NCBI GenBank assembly: GCA_039566865.1
Contig: CM076961.1
Location: 7,773,501 to 7,837,500 of the forward strand
Direction: 5' to 3'
Length of the DNA: 64,000 nt
DNA from: Aurelia coerulea
Lineage: Eukaryota; Cnidaria; Scyphozoa; Semaeostomeae; Ulmaridae
Below the pieces are notes generated by a model. The model was given only the letters and a program-made list of their open reading frames with translations. It ran no database searches and was not told the origin of the DNA. Shown here one piece after another: positions 54,440 through 64,000 of the stretch; the first letter of the stretch is position 1, and each line of letters begins with the position of its first letter. The translations under genes and the position numbers were made by a program.

Positions 54440-55056
54440 TCGTGATGAATATTTTTAGGTCCTGAAACTAAAGGTGTTATTCATAAATGATGGATTCAGA
54501 CTTTTCATTATCTTGAAGATTTCGATGCAAAGTGTTCTTTGGCGAGCAACTTGCATTGTGCAATTTTTTTATTTGAGAAGTAGATCACGATAGGAACGTC
54601 TGTGATAATTATACAGAAATCTCAACGCACGTTCCTGTATTTTTTCTATTTTCTGCACTGATTTTGAAGATGAAAGTACCAAACCAGAGGACAATAGTTA
54701 AAATTTGAGTATAAAAACTTTTAACCAAAACTTCTTTTTCAGCAAAACCAATAAATGACTTTCATCGTTTGAGGAAGTTTAGTTGCGATGCAGCCTTCTT
54801 GCAAAGGTTAGATATATGTGGATCAAAGTTCAATTTGTAATCTAGTGTTACGCCTAGTAGTTTGACAGTTTCTTCAGATTTTATAGAATGTCCCTGAAAA
54901 TCAAGATTGATGCCACAAGTTTGTCCGGTTTTTTTAACAAAATGTGCATGGAATTTGTCCGAATTAGCGATCATCTCATTTTGTTCAAGCCAAGACAAAG
55001 CGTTATCTGCTTCGTTTTCCAAAACCTTGACCAAATCTGGCAAGGACTTGGTAAGA
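54440..55056 (-). pseudogene. LINE RT C-terminal relic
   Basis: Minus strand 55,043-54,762 reads a post-catalytic RT segment (WLEQNEMIANSDKFHAHF, VKLLGVTLDYKLNFDPHI, CKKAASQLNFL). It continues with stops to a RALRFLYN motif near 54,630. The type is that of the LINE at 22,856. It abuts the next LINE head to head. Confidence 0.75.
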
Positions 55057-56663
55057 CCTTTTCTTGAGCTCTTATGCGTTGAGATTAAACCTGTTCGTGC
55101 TGCTCCTCCTTCGTCATGGCTTGGTGCAGACCGCCTAGCGTCAGTGTTGACTCCTTTGATCAGTTAGAGGAATGTCTCAAATTTCTTGACAGGGAAGACA
55201 AGGAAACTATTCTTCTAGGCGATGCAATCTGTGGTTTTCTGGATAAATATTCCAAAGTCGAGATTTCAAATGACCTTCCAGCTCATTCCCTACGTCTGCT
55301 AGAAATGTATAATCTATTTGGATTTCATCAATTAATTGAAAGCCCTTTTCCTGAGACATTAACTGAAAGCCCTTCTCGTGAGACACTGACCACTGCTACT
55401 CTAATAGATCATATAGCTACGACAAAACAAAGTAATCTACTAACCTCGGGAATACATAAATCTTGCCTCAGTGATCATTATTTGGTCTTTTGTGTCAGGA
55501 AATTTCGTGGCGTTTGCAAAAACAACACAAATTCTGACAAATGCTGTCCTTGGTTGACCAATGATTTCAAACTTATATGCAAGGCAAGAGATAAGTTAAA
55601 AAGAACAAGCTATTCGCTCAAACTCTGAACTATTGATGCAGTCCTACAGACATGCACGTAATCAAGTTAACAAATTAAATGGCGAACTAAAGCGCGAGTA
55701 TTTCACTCACAAGATCGCTTCCTACGGATCAGACCTTAAGAACACATGGAAGACTATCAATAATGTTTTAAATAGAAATCTAAAACCACCACCATTTCAT
55801 CACTAAGCATCGATTGGAAACATATCTCTACCAGTGCCGGCATTGCAGAATCGATGAATAACTTCTTCTGTACCATCGGAGAGACACTTGGTGACAAAAT
55901 TCCCGAAGCAAAAAACCCTCTCCTCGAAAATGATTACGAGGTCAATCCACAAAAAACAAAGTTTAATTTTCATGTTATTGATATTCTCCAGTTACGTAAA
56001 ATTTTTAGCAAATTCAAAACCTCAAAGGGATGTGGTACTAGTTCTTTTCTAAAAATTTCACTTCCAGTTATTTCAGAATCTCTTTGTGATATTTTCAATC
56101 TTTCAATTGCTACTGGTTGTTTTTCAGATAGCTGGAAAATAGCCAGAGTAGCCCCAATTTTTAACCCTAATCCAAATGAGCTTTTTTCGAGCTGCCATTC
56201 ATGGGGGTGGGGGCTTTCCACCCCCCCCCCCCTCTGAAAACTGCCTTAGACAGTTATAGAACACGTAATTTGTAGGTCGTAGCGTAATTTAGGTGTGGCT
56301 GCCACACCTTGTGACGTCACAGTGACGTCACGAAGCTGAAAATCTGTGAAAATCAGGCTTCAAAGTTGAATTCAAGTTTAATGAAGATTTTGCATGAACT
56401 TTATGCAGTTTTTGGTTCAGTTTGTCAACATATTTGGTGATGAATATTATTTCATTGAAAATAACGATTTTGGAGTGATATTTTGGCAGAAATTAGCCGA
56501 TTCTTATGACGTCATTTGTGCGATTAATTTATTCTATGTAAAAAGAGACCAAAAGAACCTGAAAAATGGTGATTATCTATAAAAACTGTATCCTTAGAGT
56601 GTTTTTCATTGAAAGAGCTCGAAAAAACTTGAAAAAATTGCTAGTTAGTCTAAAATGGCGGCG

Positions 56664-58517
56664 TGGTGTCTCGGCGTGGTGTCTCAAAAAAGCGATGTGG
56701 TGTCTCTGGACAACTTCTCTTTTTAATCCAAAGTTTTCTCAAGGATCGAAAGCAGAGGACTGTGCTGAATGGGCAGAGTTCTAATTGGGGAGATATTTCC
56801 GCAGGTGTGCCCCAGGGCTCTATTCTAGGTCCTTTGTTTTTCCTTGTGTATATAAATGACCTAGCTGTAGGCTTGAAGTGCAATGTTAAGTTATTTGCTG
56901 ATGACACATCATTGTTTACAGTGGTAGGAGATTCCAATACAGCTGCAAATGACATGAACCATGACTTGAACTTGATAAGTCGGTGGGCTCACGCTTGGAG
57001 AATGTCCTTTAATCCTGATCCGCAGAAACAAGCTGTTGAATTAACATTTTCAAGGAAAAAGCTCGAAATTGATCATCCAGTGATTCTTTTTAACAACGTA
57101 CCTGTCAAGAAAGTAAATGAACACAAACATTTAGGAATTATCCTGGACTCAAAGCTGTCTTTCTCAGCTCATATCAAATCAGCGATCTCTAAAACGAGAA
57201 AGGGCATTGGTTTGCTAAAATATCTCTCCAAATACTTGCCAAGGCATACCCTAAATGAATTATATAAGCTCTATGTTCGACCCCACCTAGACTATGGTGA
57301 TGCCATTTACCATATTCCTGCCAAAGTATGTGAATTCAGTCAACATATTATTATACCAAATTTAATGGAAAAGCTAGAGTCCGTACAGTATTCTGCTGCC
57401 TTAGCTGTGTCAGGTACATGGAGGGGAACATCTCGAGAGAAGCTGTACGCAGAGCTTGGTTGGGAGTCACTGAGTTCCCGAAGATGGAGTAGACGCCTTA
57501 CCTTGTTCTACAAGTTTATAAATAATCTTAGTCCTGAGTATACAGTTGATCCAATTCCCCCTCTTCATCAGTCGCAGTACCGTCTCCGCGGACAGGATGT
57601 CATTGGGCGACTAAAGGCAAGGACAGAAAAATTTAAGTCTTCCTTCTATCCAAACTGTTTATGCGAATGGAATAAGCTTGAGCCTGAATTGAGACTTGCA
57701 CCTTCTATTGCTGTTTTTAAGAAAAAGCTCTTATCAATAATCCGTCCCCCTGCAAAATCTGTATTTGGAATTCACGATCCCACAGGATTATCCTACCTAA
57801 CACAACTCAGGGTTGGTCTCAGCAAGTTAAATCTCCATAAATTCAAGCATAATTTCAGAGATACCATAAACCCAATGTGCCCAACAAGCGATGGCATTGA
57901 AGACACGGAGCACTTTTTGTTGCTCTGCCCTTCTTTTGATGTTCAACGACAAAATCTTCTCGCTGAAATTGTTGAATTATTACGACCATATGTACAAATC
58001 ACCAATCTTTCAAATCATTCCTTGACGCAGCTTTTATTGTATGGTGATGAAGACCTTTCTAATGAGTTGAATAGAAATGTACTCGAATTAACTTTACGCT
58101 TCATCCACGAAACTGGTCGGTTTGATTAAGATCTATTGAGAATTTAGCCATGCACTAAGCAATCACCAAGTCCCGTACCGTTAGTGTTTCTTTTCCTTGT
58201 AAATTCTGTTTCACATCAGATGGTCAGGCATTTTACTTACCTAAATCTACCCCAATGAGTTGCACTCGTTGCATCAACAAATTCATCGCAACACTGACCT
58301 GACATCTGGAGTGAAACTGAATCCAGTATAGTATCCTTTAATTTATAAATTGTTCGTAGTGTGATTGTATACGGTTTAACGTTTCGTGTTTTTAGATATT
58401 GGCCATGGGGTAGTCATAGTCTTTCGCTCCCCACGGTATCGTACTTGTAGTGTCGTATAGTAATTAGAATTAGGTATAGTAGAATGTAAAGTATCTTGTA
58501 AAATTTAATATTTGAAT

Positions 58518-58546
<29 letters not shown>
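56664..58546 (+). mobile_element. 5'-truncated LINE with 12-bp TSD and poly(A)
   Basis: Inserted in the TTAA element with target duplication AAAATGGCGGCG on both sides (56,652-56,663 and after the A-tail at 58,542). It ends in TTTGAATAAA and about 28 A. The 5' junction contains 'TGGTGTCT' three times, a filler-like duplication. A clean example of target-primed insertion. Confidence 0.9.
56684..58129 (+). CDS. LINE reverse transcriptase, C-terminal part
   Basis: Open to the stop at 58,129. It starts within the RT thumb-side half: FLKDRKQRTVLNG, VPQGSILGPLFF (motif B) and LFADDTSLFT near 56,890-56,920 (catalytic aspartates). The middle has HKHLGIILDSKL and LDYGDAIYH. The C-terminal 90 residues have LTQLRVGLSKLNLHKFKHNF then C-x-x-TSDGIEDTEHFLLLCP, a His/Cys cluster like that of I/Nimb-type or related LINEs. 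This tail differs from the CR1-like LINEs in this window, so it is a separate family. The frame is intact, so the insertion is young. Confidence 0.85.
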   Translation, partial: SKKRCGVSGQLLFLIQSFLKDRKQRTVLNGQSSNWGDISAGVPQGSILGPLFFLVYINDLAVGLKCNVKLFADDTSLFTVVGDSNTAANDMNHDLNLISRWAHAWRMSFNPDPQKQAVELTFSRKKLEIDHPVILFNNVPVKKVNEHKHLGIILDSKLSFSAHIKSAISKTRKGIGLLKYLSKYLPRHTLNELYKLYVRPHLDYGDAIYHIPAKVCEFSQHIIIPNLMEKLESVQYSAALAVSGTWRGTSREKLYAELGWESLSSRRWSRRLTLFYKFINNLSPEYTVDPIPPLHQSQYRLRGQDVIGRLKARTEKFKSSFYPNCLCEWNKLEPELRLAPSIAVFKKKLLSIIRPPAKSVFGIHDPTGLSYLTQLRVGLSKLNLHKFKHNFRDTINPMCPTSDGIEDTEHFLLLCPSFDVQRQNLLAEIVELLRPYVQITNLSNHSLTQLLLYGDEDLSNELNRNVLELTLRFIHETGRFD

Positions 58547-58549
<3 letters not shown>

Positions 58550-60649
58550 GGCGAAAATGACGTCATTATAAAAAAATGCTGACATATTCAAATTCCAGAA
58601 ATTCCGGTATCAAATTGAAGCCCTTTGTTTGCTGATTCAATTGCTGTATAATACTTCATAATTCAATCAAATAATTCCATTGAAATCATTGAAAACAATG
58701 ATTCTGCTGCTACCTCCTTCCAAATATGGGCATGTCACGTGACCTGTGAGTCCTATTGTTCAAAAATTCTTCCACCAAAATGTGGCTAATAGATAATTAG
58801 TAAAAGTCAGGGAGGCTGGGGGACATAGCAAATGTCTTTTATAAACGCCGCAAATAAAACCTTGATGGAGGGTGGAATCCACCCCCCCCCCCATGCGGAA
58901 TAGGGTTTAAGGTGGTCAACCTGATGACCGATCTAACTACCGACTTATATCAGTCTTGCCTGTTTTAGCAAGGGTCTTTGAAAAGCTTATTTATAACCAA
59001 CTGTACGATTATTTGGACAAAAACTAACATCTATTTTCATACCAATTTGGCTTCAGGGCACTTCATTCTGTTGCCACTTGCCTTCATAACAACACAGATG
59101 ACTGGTATGTGAACATGGACAATGGCAGATACACTGCAAATATTTTCATTGATCTCAAAAAGCATTTGACACCGTAGATCATGACATTGTACCTGCTAAA
59201 CTGAGGAAGTATGGTATTGATAATCTTGAACTTACTTGGTTTACGTCCTATCTAACGAATAATAAGCAATTCTGCAAAGTAAATGGGGTTTGTTCCAAAA
59301 CCGAAGATATTCGCTGTGGTGTGCCACAGGGTTCTTGTCTTGGCCCTCTTTTGTTTCTGATTAATATCAATGATCTTCCGTTTTCTCTGAAGAAAGTTAA
59401 AGTGACCATGTACGCTGACGATACCAGTATTTCTTACTCTTTTTTGAGCTTAGTTTTGAGCTTTGAGCTTGAATTGAATGATTTGAAGCAATGGTTGCAG
59501 GGTAATAAACTTTCTTTGAATGTTCTAAAAACTCAAGCTCTGATTGTATGTTCCCAGCCCAAAATGATGAATATTACTGATACGACTGTTCATCATCCAC
59601 TATTTTTTATTGGCGACTCTCATGTTGGAAATGTAGACGGAAAAAAGCATCTCGGTGTGATAATCGATAGAACACGTTAACAATCTCCGTACTAAGGCTT
59701 CTCGTGTAATTGGATTTTTGAAATATCCCAGGAAAGTTTTATTCAAAACACGTTGAGTGAAATGTATAGGGGAATCGTCGAGCCCCATTTGCAGTTCTGT
59801 TCTTCGGTGTAGGGGTGCACTGGGGTGACTAAACTGCAAATCTTGCAAAAGTTGCAAAATGGAGCAGCTAGAATTGTAACTAAAAGTAGATTTGGTACGC
59901 CTGCTATGGCATTATTTCGCAGTTTAAATTGGTCTCTGTAAATGATATTATCAGAAGCGAAACAGCTACCACAATGTACAAATCGCTAAATGGTCTGGTC
60001 CCGGAGTACCTTTCAGATTTTTTCGAAAAAAATTCTACTCGAAATGTCAGAAAACTGAGAAACACCGATATTGATCTCTCGTTACCATTACGAAAAACTA
60101 ACAATGGGCAGAGGGCTATATCTTTTCGTGGACCTAAGCTTTGGAATCAAATTGAACCTGATGCTAAACAGGCACCCTCCCTTGCCACCTTTAAGAGAAG
60201 AATCAAAAACTAGCCATGACGAGAATTCTTATTTTGTTAATTATTATGTAATGATCTTTTAATAAGTAAATTTTTTGCCATTGCCCCCTGAAAAGCAGTT
60301 CTTATGGGGCTGACAATAAGAAGATATTAAATCATGATTGTCATGATTATTACCAAGATGATTGAAACAATGAAATGAGGCATTAAATTGAAATTTTTGT
60401 TTCAAATTGAGGTTGATATGATCAAATACATGTGTAGGCATAGTGTGGCATATATTATAGATCAACATCTGCAACAATTAAAAAAAGGATACAAATTTTG
60501 TTGACTACACAGTAAAACATTTGATGCCATGATTACTGTGTTATATTTAGAATCTTGAAATTTCATCATTCGATACAGTATAGATATAAAGTCAAAGTAG
60601 TGGAATCTTGGCATCCAGCTTTGCATAGTTTAGCATTGGCGAATAAAAG

Positions 60650-60700
60650 TTTGGTTTGAGGGTGGAATCCACCCCCCCCCCCCAGGTGAGATCGGGTTAA
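60650..60700. mobile_element. TTAA element, right-end fragment
   Basis: GAGGGTGGAATCCACCCCCC followed by GATCGGGTTAA. It matches the right end of the family 4 element at 58,868-58,910. It abuts the Gypsy pol relic; the left end is not found. Confidence 0.65.
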
Positions 60701-60858
60701 TCCTAAGATGGAAGTTAGTCAGTATCCTCTGCCTCAGCCAAATGAAATGTTTACGAATCTGAATGGTGGTGGGCTGTTTAGCAAGCTTGATTTTTCTGAA
60801 GCATATTTGCAAATAGAGCTGGATAAGGAATCACATAAATTAGTGGTTATTAATACAT

Positions 60859-61076
60859 AACCTAATACATAGCTTCTTCAGGGTTCACATTACAACCCTG
60901 AAGAAGTCCTGCATGGCAGGACGAAATATTGGCATAAAATAAATTAATCATATTTGCTGTTGTTTTTTGTCGCATTGCAGTGTTTCTGCCTTTAAACTTA
61001 TTCATTTTTTCGTCACCGCAAGAATCTTCAGATCCGACAATCGACGTTGGTATCGTGGCCTTTACTCTTTCAAACC
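60859..61076. mobile_element. Penelope-like scrap with hairpin and hammerhead-like core
   Basis: 218 bp between ATTAATACAT repeats (60,849-60,858 and 61,077-61,086). It holds a 13-bp hairpin CTTCTTCAGGGTT/AACCCTGAAGAAG and then CTGAAGA, a stem GTCCTGC-ATG-GCAGGAC, and GAAA. That order is the core layout of hammerhead ribozymes carried by Penelope-like elements, with one extra A and no obvious stem III/cleavage site. The family call is an inference. Confidence 0.5.
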
Positions 61077-62032
61077 ATTAATACATACAAAGGATTGTTC
61101 CAGTATCTAGATTACCTTTTGAAATCAGCTCTGCTCTGGCAATCTTTCAGCAAGTTATAGATCAGATATTCCAAGGATTGAATGGAGTACAGTGTTATTT
61201 AGATGATCTTACTGTCACAGGGAAAACGGAAAAGGAACACATGCAAAAATTACAAGCTGTTCTTCAAAGAATCAAGGAATATGGTTTGAGATTACGTAAA
61301 GAGAAATGCAGTTTTCTTCCAGAGTCAGTTGAATATCTTGGTCATGTTATTTCACGTCAAGGTATACATCCATCTCCAAAGAAGATAGAAGCAATACAGA
61401 AGATTGCTAAGCCGACAAATGTCACTGAGGTTTATTTTGCCAAATGTTTGCCTCAGTTATCTGAGCGTGCAGCTCCTTTAAGTGAGTTGTTTAAGAAAGG
61501 TATTCCATGGAACTGGACTTACGAAAAATCAGCTGCTTTTAATGGTTTAAAAGATGATCTTATGTCAGTGTCAGTATTGATGCATTTCGATCCTAGCATG
61601 CCTTTAGGACTTGCTTGTGATGCAAGTGGTTCTTGAATTTGTGCAGTGTTATTTCATATTCTTCCATGTGGAGAGGAACGTCCTATACCCTATGCTTCAA
61701 AGTGGTTAACCCCTGCAGAAAAGAATTACTCGCAAATAGAGAGGGAAGGTTTGAGCATAGTGTTTAGCGTGAAGAAATTTCATCAGTTCTTATGGGGACA
61801 TACTTTCCAGTTAGTGACAGATCAAAAACCACTTGTAACCATCTTCGGATTGAAGAAAGGCATTCCAGCACTAATTGCAAGTCGTTTACAAAGGTGGTCA
61901 ATCATATTGTCTGCGTAGACATATGAGATTGCTTACAAGCCAACTGATAAGCATGGAAGCGCTGATGGTTTGTCTCGATTGCCTTGTGGCTTTGACCCAC
62001 AGTTTGAATCTGGACATGCATTGGTGGATCTA

Positions 62033-62633
62033 CAGGGTGTCCCAAACAAAATTTGTGCCCCGTTTTCCTAAAGATTGCGACAAGACGGTAAAAGATTCTC
62101 GAAAATCTTTTGCGTGATGCTGCTCTTTAGATATTCAATTAAAGTTTTCAGCCATCCCCGTACAAATCCGTTGAGAAATGATGGAGCTATGAGCTTCAGA
62201 AGACCAAATTTGCCTGATGAATGAAACCAGCGGTCGGTCATTTTGTCTTACTATTTTGCAGGGATAAGTATCTTAACGTGAAGTAAGAAATAATTGCTGT
62301 GAGGTCAGAAATAGTTGAACTCTCCGAGGATTATCGGAATATTTAGAAGAGCTATAAAATTGGAGGCTGCTGTTTCATTTTCAATCCATGAAGCTATTTA
62401 TCGCTGCAAAATAGTGAGACAAAATGGCCGACCGCTGTTTTCAGTGATCGAGCAAATTTGGTCTCCTGAAGGTCATAGCTCCATCATTTTTCAACGGATT
62501 TTCATGGGAATGGTAGCAAACTTTAATTGAACATCTGAAGAGCATCATTATGTTAAAGTTTTGCGAACATCTTTTGCTGTTTTGTTGCAATCTTCAGACA
62601 AACAGGGCACAATTTTTTTGGGACACCCAGTTG
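62033..62633. mobile_element. Mariner-like MITE, TA target
   Basis: 601 bp between TA dinucleotides (62,031 and 62,634). Left CAGGGTGTCCCAAAC, right, complemented, CAACTGGGTGTCCCAAA, then a shared TTGTGCCC block on both arms. Removing it with one TA joins Gypsy codons ALVDL-EYEVLG in frame. Arms extend further: 'AAAGATTCTCGAAAATCTTTTGC' near 62,090 is mirrored near 62,570. No transposase. Confidence 0.82.
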
Positions 62634-63195
62634 TAGAGTATGAGGTGCTTGGAACTTTGCCAGTCTCTGTTGATGTGGTGAAGGATGCTTCAACGGGTGA
62701 GGAGGGATGCTGTGCGGTCGAGAGTTATTGATGATGTTTGCAAGGGGAGGAAACTGAACAGAAATTTGAATTTTAAAGATGATGAAGTAAATGCTTTCAG
62801 TAGACGTGAGACCGAACTGACTGTATGTGATGGAGTTTTGATTTGGGGATCTCGTGTTGTTGAACCTAAGGAGCTGAGGGGAAGATTGTTGAAGGAACTG
62901 CATGCTGTTCATTCAGGTATTGTTCGTATGAAGTCGTTATCAAGGGAACATTTTTGGTGGCCTGGTATGAATACAGAAATTGAAAATATTGCTCGCAAGT
63001 TGTTGTGAATTTCAAGAAGAGGGAATTATCTTTAAAAGCTGCCCCCTCCATCATTGGCAGTTTCCAGATAGGCCTTGGAAAAGGTTACATATTGATCTAG
63101 CAGGTCCATATTTTGGTTTTATGTGTTTATTTCTTGAAGATGCGTACTCTAAGTGGCCCGAAGTGATCAAATTGAGAACTGCAATATTGGCAACT

Positions 63196-63197
63196 GT

Positions 63198-63237
<40 letters not shown>

Positions 63238-63238
63238 C
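63196..63238 (+). repeat. (GCA)n run inside integrase
   Basis: A run of 14 or so GCA codons expands the integrase core between AILATV and LMKIFAVQG. It would encode polyalanine. Related integrases have no such insert at this point. Confidence 0.92.
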
Positions 63239-63769
63239 TTATGAAGATATTCGCGGTTCAAGGATTACCTGAGCAGCTTGTTTCTGATAATGGATCATAA
63301 TTCACTTCAGAGGAATTCAAGGAATTTTGCAAGCTTACGGGAATCAATAACTGCTACGTAACACCATATCACCCACAAGCAAATGGTCAGGCGGAGAGAT
63401 TCATTCAAACTTTCAAGAAGTGCATGAACAAGATGGCAAAGAATAGCAAGAATATTGATTACAACGTGAATGATTTCTTGCTTACATATCGAGTTACCGT
63501 ACATGCAACAACTGCTGTAGCTCCAAGCCAATTGCTGACGGGAAGGAAATTACGTACTCGCTTAGATTTTGATTCATCCTCCAGCGCAAGTAAATATCAA
63601 TGATGATCAAAATCGTTATGTTGTCCAAGAAGAGTTCATCAGTCACAAAAGAAGCAGAAAGCATATCATGATCGTATGGCTAAATGCAAGAATTTGAAGT
63701 AGGAGATCATGTATGGGCACATAACTACAGTAGAAGAGGACCCAAATTCGTTCTTGCCAAATCTACTGA

Positions 63770-63880
63770 TTGGTATGACGTTGCTCATAAGTCGAAAAAT
63801 GAAGCCTAACATGGTTCTTCGTCAGTACACATGCGCAACAGCCAATTATTGATGACGTCATCAAAAATCAATATACTATA
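63770..63880 (-). mobile_element. TTAA family 3 fragment
   Basis: Complement of part of the element at 41,067-41,918: AAAATGAAGCCTAACATGG, TTCGTCAGTACACATGCGCAA, TGATGACGTCATC. It ends at the start of the next MITE; no TTAA end visible. Confidence 0.6.
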
Positions 63881-64000
63881 CCGGGTGACCAAAAAAAGTG
63901 ACCCAACGCAATCTGTTATGGGAGAAAAAGTAAGTGGGTGATTGAAATGCTTCAAGCGTTATTCTGTCGCTAAAAGACTGGCCTACGTTATGAGTATTTT
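63881..64000. mobile_element. Mariner-like MITE, left end at window edge
   Basis: TA (63,879-63,880) followed by CCGGGTGACCAAAAAAAGTG, a Tc1/mariner-style terminal repeat. The rest lies beyond the window. Confidence 0.5.

Larger units (their letters stand above)
56161..58910. mobile_element. TTAA element, family 4, interrupted by a LINE
   Basis: Left TTAACCCTAATCCAAATGAG, right GCGGAATAGGGTTTAA. Without the LINE (56,664-58,546) it would be about 870 bp, the size of the other TTAA elements. G-run/TTTCCACCCCCC sits inside the left end and GGTGGAATCCACCCCCC inside the right. It has TGACGTCA near 56,312 and 56,322, near 56,509 and near 58,558, and CACGTG near 58,737. It splits the LINE at VAPIF. 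Confidence 0.87.
55057..60230 (+). pseudogene. CR1/L2-like LINE, split by a TTAA element
   Basis: The endonuclease C-terminal half comes first (WCRPPSVSVDSF, ETILLGDAICGFL, ATLIDHIATT, CLSDHYLVF; 55,116-55,560). Then the linker (KNTWKTINNVL) and RT start (MNNFFCTIGE ... SDSWKIARVAPIF) run to 56,160. After the TTAA element the RT resumes at 58,911: DDRSNYRLISVLP, a motif A broken by a lost base (DLKKAFDTVDH), VPQGSCLGPLLF, MYADDTS near 59,409, and the FRGPKLWN tail at 60,140. Multiple stops and frameshifts mark it as old. A 3' UTR with GCCCCCTGAAAAGCAG follows. Confidence 0.85.
60701..63720 (+). pseudogene. Ty3/Gypsy pol relic (RT-RNase H-integrase)
   Basis: RT opens near 60,703 (SQYPLPQPNEMF, LFSKLDFSEAYLQIEL). 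It is cut by a 218-bp insert and resumes with NTYKGLF, then CYLDDLTVTG near 61,192 (catalytic aspartates) and YLGHVISRQGIHP. RNase H: PLGLACDASG, a stop near 61,635, then YASKWLTPAEKNYSQIEREG and VTDQKPL. A MITE follows, then the integrase zinc finger (HAVHSG ... HFWWPGM) and core (HIDLAGPYFG, LVSDNGS, GQAERF), the D-D-E residues. An Ala run sits inside the core. Stops and shifts throughout; no LTR found in the window. Confidence 0.85.

Overview
This window is a transposon-dense stretch of an animal nuclear genome. It carries no bacterial genes, operons or Shine-Dalgarno sites. Instead it holds spliced-exon signals, TATA-type promoters, poly(A)-tailed LINEs, Helitrons, DIRS and Gypsy retroelements, a tRNA-derived SINE, satellites and many non-autonomous DNA transposons. 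The mix (DIRS elements, CR1/L2-type LINEs, G-tract elements reading 'GGGGGGTACTC' or 'CAGGGGCG', TTAA elements) suggests a cnidarian, probably an anthozoan. That is an inference from repeat style; no host gene here fixes the taxon.

Layout. (1) 1-26,252: a head-to-tail array of one large non-autonomous Helitron family. A 3' end lies at 1-735, followed by copies B (741-8,558), C (8,562-14,500) and D (14,501-about 26,252, 3' truncated). C and D abut exactly, CTAG joined to TC. Copy B holds a tandem duplication, a hAT-like element, TTAA elements and a LINE scrap. Copy C holds a tRNA-derived SINE. Copy D holds a G-rich iteron element, a second canonical Helitron (18,422-21,783) with a Mutator-like foldback, an array of stem-octaloop hairpins and a candidate captured first exon, and a nearly intact 5'-truncated LINE. 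Because C and D are paralogous, several insertions have their empty site visible in this window. (2) 26,252-35,661: a retroelement gag/RT relic on the minus strand, split by a foldback transposon (27,671-35,430). The foldback has 7-bp target duplications and internal 46-bp arrays, and it was itself hit by a LINE, a 3-kb element and a G-tract element. (3) 35,950-37,745: a LINE relic split by a TTAA element whose removal restores the reading frame. (4) 37,952-47,462: a DIRS-type tyrosine-recombinase retrotransposon of about 9.5 kb with inverted terminal repeats, a TATA-driven first exon, a 23-copy minisatellite of about 91 bp, a gag with a zinc knuckle, RT-RNase H and a tyrosine recombinase. (5) 47,457-54,400: a 13-bp minisatellite, mostly single-copy-looking DNA, one good candidate host exon for a secreted protein (49,284-49,415), small MITEs and LINE scraps. 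(6) 54,440-60,300: a LINE split by a TTAA element, which is split by another LINE. (7) 60,650-63,860: a Ty3/Gypsy pol relic hit by a TTAA end, a Penelope-like scrap and a mariner-like MITE, then more MITE ends up to the window edge.

Recurring themes are insertion nested in insertion with exact target duplications, and a repeated architecture in otherwise distinct TTAA elements: CCCTA ends, a G-run/C-run hairpin just inside the end, and internal TGACGTCA and CACGTG palindromes. The strongest candidates for something undescribed are the covarying stem-octaloop array at 20,468-20,787, the tandem Helitron array, the TTAA superfamily with regulatory palindromes, and the DIRS element with a minisatellite-filled intron-like segment. 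No host gene is complete in the window.
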